DNA from: NIOZ-UU13 sp964653075
GTDB lineage: Bacteria; Planctomycetota; Phycisphaerae; Sedimentisphaerales; Anaerobacaceae
Direction of reading: 5' to 3'
Assembly (NCBI GenBank): GCA_964653075.1
Contig: CAZZAX010000013.1
Coordinates: 1-60,493, forward strand
Length of the DNA stretch: 60,493 bases
The position numbers and the translations under genes are program-made. The notes under the pieces are model-generated. The model searched no databases, was not told the DNA's origin, and saw nothing but the letters and a program-made list of their open reading frames with translations. Each line of letters opens with the position of its first letter. Position 1 is the first letter of the stretch. Positions 60,341 through 60,493 of the stretch are shown one piece after another.

Positions 60341-60493
60341 GCGCGCAAAAAACGCTGGTAATTTTCAACAAATTTCAATTTTTCTAAAAAAATTTTAATT
60401 CTTTTCCTCATAAACACTTATACTCATTCACTCATCATAAAATCGGCCTGGTTCAGATGGGGGTAACAAATGTGGTGGGTGTAGATATATAAC

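Noticed and set aside
1..60493. tRNA genes, rRNA genes, CRISPR arrays, transposases
   Set aside because: Looked for cloverleaf T-arm motifs, regular spaced repeats and DDE-type ORFs; none was found by eye.

Overview
The window reads as a chromosomal segment of an anaerobic planctomycete, most likely of the class Phycisphaerae. That placement is inferred from gene content. The window carries secreted proteins built from repeated beta-sandwich modules, Tat-exported polysaccharide enzymes (GH51-like, sulfatase, aldo/keto reductase fold, Gfo/Idh/MocA), DUF1080 and DUF1593 proteins, two proteins of the hydrazine-synthase-alpha-like/cytochrome family, a tungsten-type aldehyde:ferredoxin oxidoreductase, and 'GTGGCACGGGC' and 'GTAGGGGC' hairpin repeats. 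No rRNA, tRNA, CRISPR array, transposase or phage gene was seen.

Layout. 1-6.1 kb: end of an S9 peptidase, then an oxidoreductase operon (AOR, MoaD/ThiS-like, ThiF/MoeB-like), a DapA-family lyase and a GH51-like hydrolase. 6.3-16.4 kb: two of three paralogous modular secreted proteins (CBM and PA14 types), an ABC-F ATPase, an RNase H-fold exonuclease, a glyoxalase II, a ThuA-like protein and a ferritin-like protein. 16.7-28.8 kb: thioesterase, HzsA-like cytochrome, sulfatase, UroD-like protein, DUF5703/GH95-like protein and a decaying HzsA-like/FGE-fold fusion. 28.9-33.3 kb: a tightly packed three-gene operon (ATP-grasp ligase fused to an M20-like peptidase, gamma-glutamyltransferase, N-formylglutamate amidohydrolase). 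33.5-36.1 kb: third modular protein (LamG type). 36-43 kb: DUF1593, DAHP synthase/chorismate mutase, an unknown secreted protein with an SSS transporter, and a DapB-like remnant. 43.4-46.4 kb: polyamine operon (pyruvoyl arginine decarboxylase, agmatinase, deoxyhypusine-synthase-like enzyme) and a lipoprotein. 46.7-54.5 kb: TetR and DksA-like regulators, a 21-residue lysine-rich peptide, a 6S-like RNA, then sialidase-like, Gfo/Idh and PQQ-propeller genes. 54.6-60.5 kb: a repeat-rich region with a DUF1080-PHP fusion and a TIR/FGE-fold protein.

The strongest unusual signals are these. (1) Three transcription units share one promoter (TTGAC-N18-TATA), a leader of about 200 nt, a signal peptide, a repeat scaffold and a terminator hairpin, while the N-terminal binding module is exchanged (CBM, PA14 or LamG). 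(2) Two homologous candidate small RNAs, at 10.9 kb on the minus strand and 54.7 kb on the plus strand, share promoter and body and end in terminator hairpins whose loops carry CCUCC anti-Shine-Dalgarno tracts. (3) A long hairpin at 49.56-49.76 kb has 6S RNA architecture. (4) A TIR/FGE-fold protein has its natural start replaced by ACG beside an A7 tract. (5) The ATP-grasp/M20 fusion sits in an amide-bond operon. (6) A minimal lysine-rich peptide gene has a strong ribosome binding site and terminator.

All calls come from reading the sequence and from remembered family features; no database search was run.
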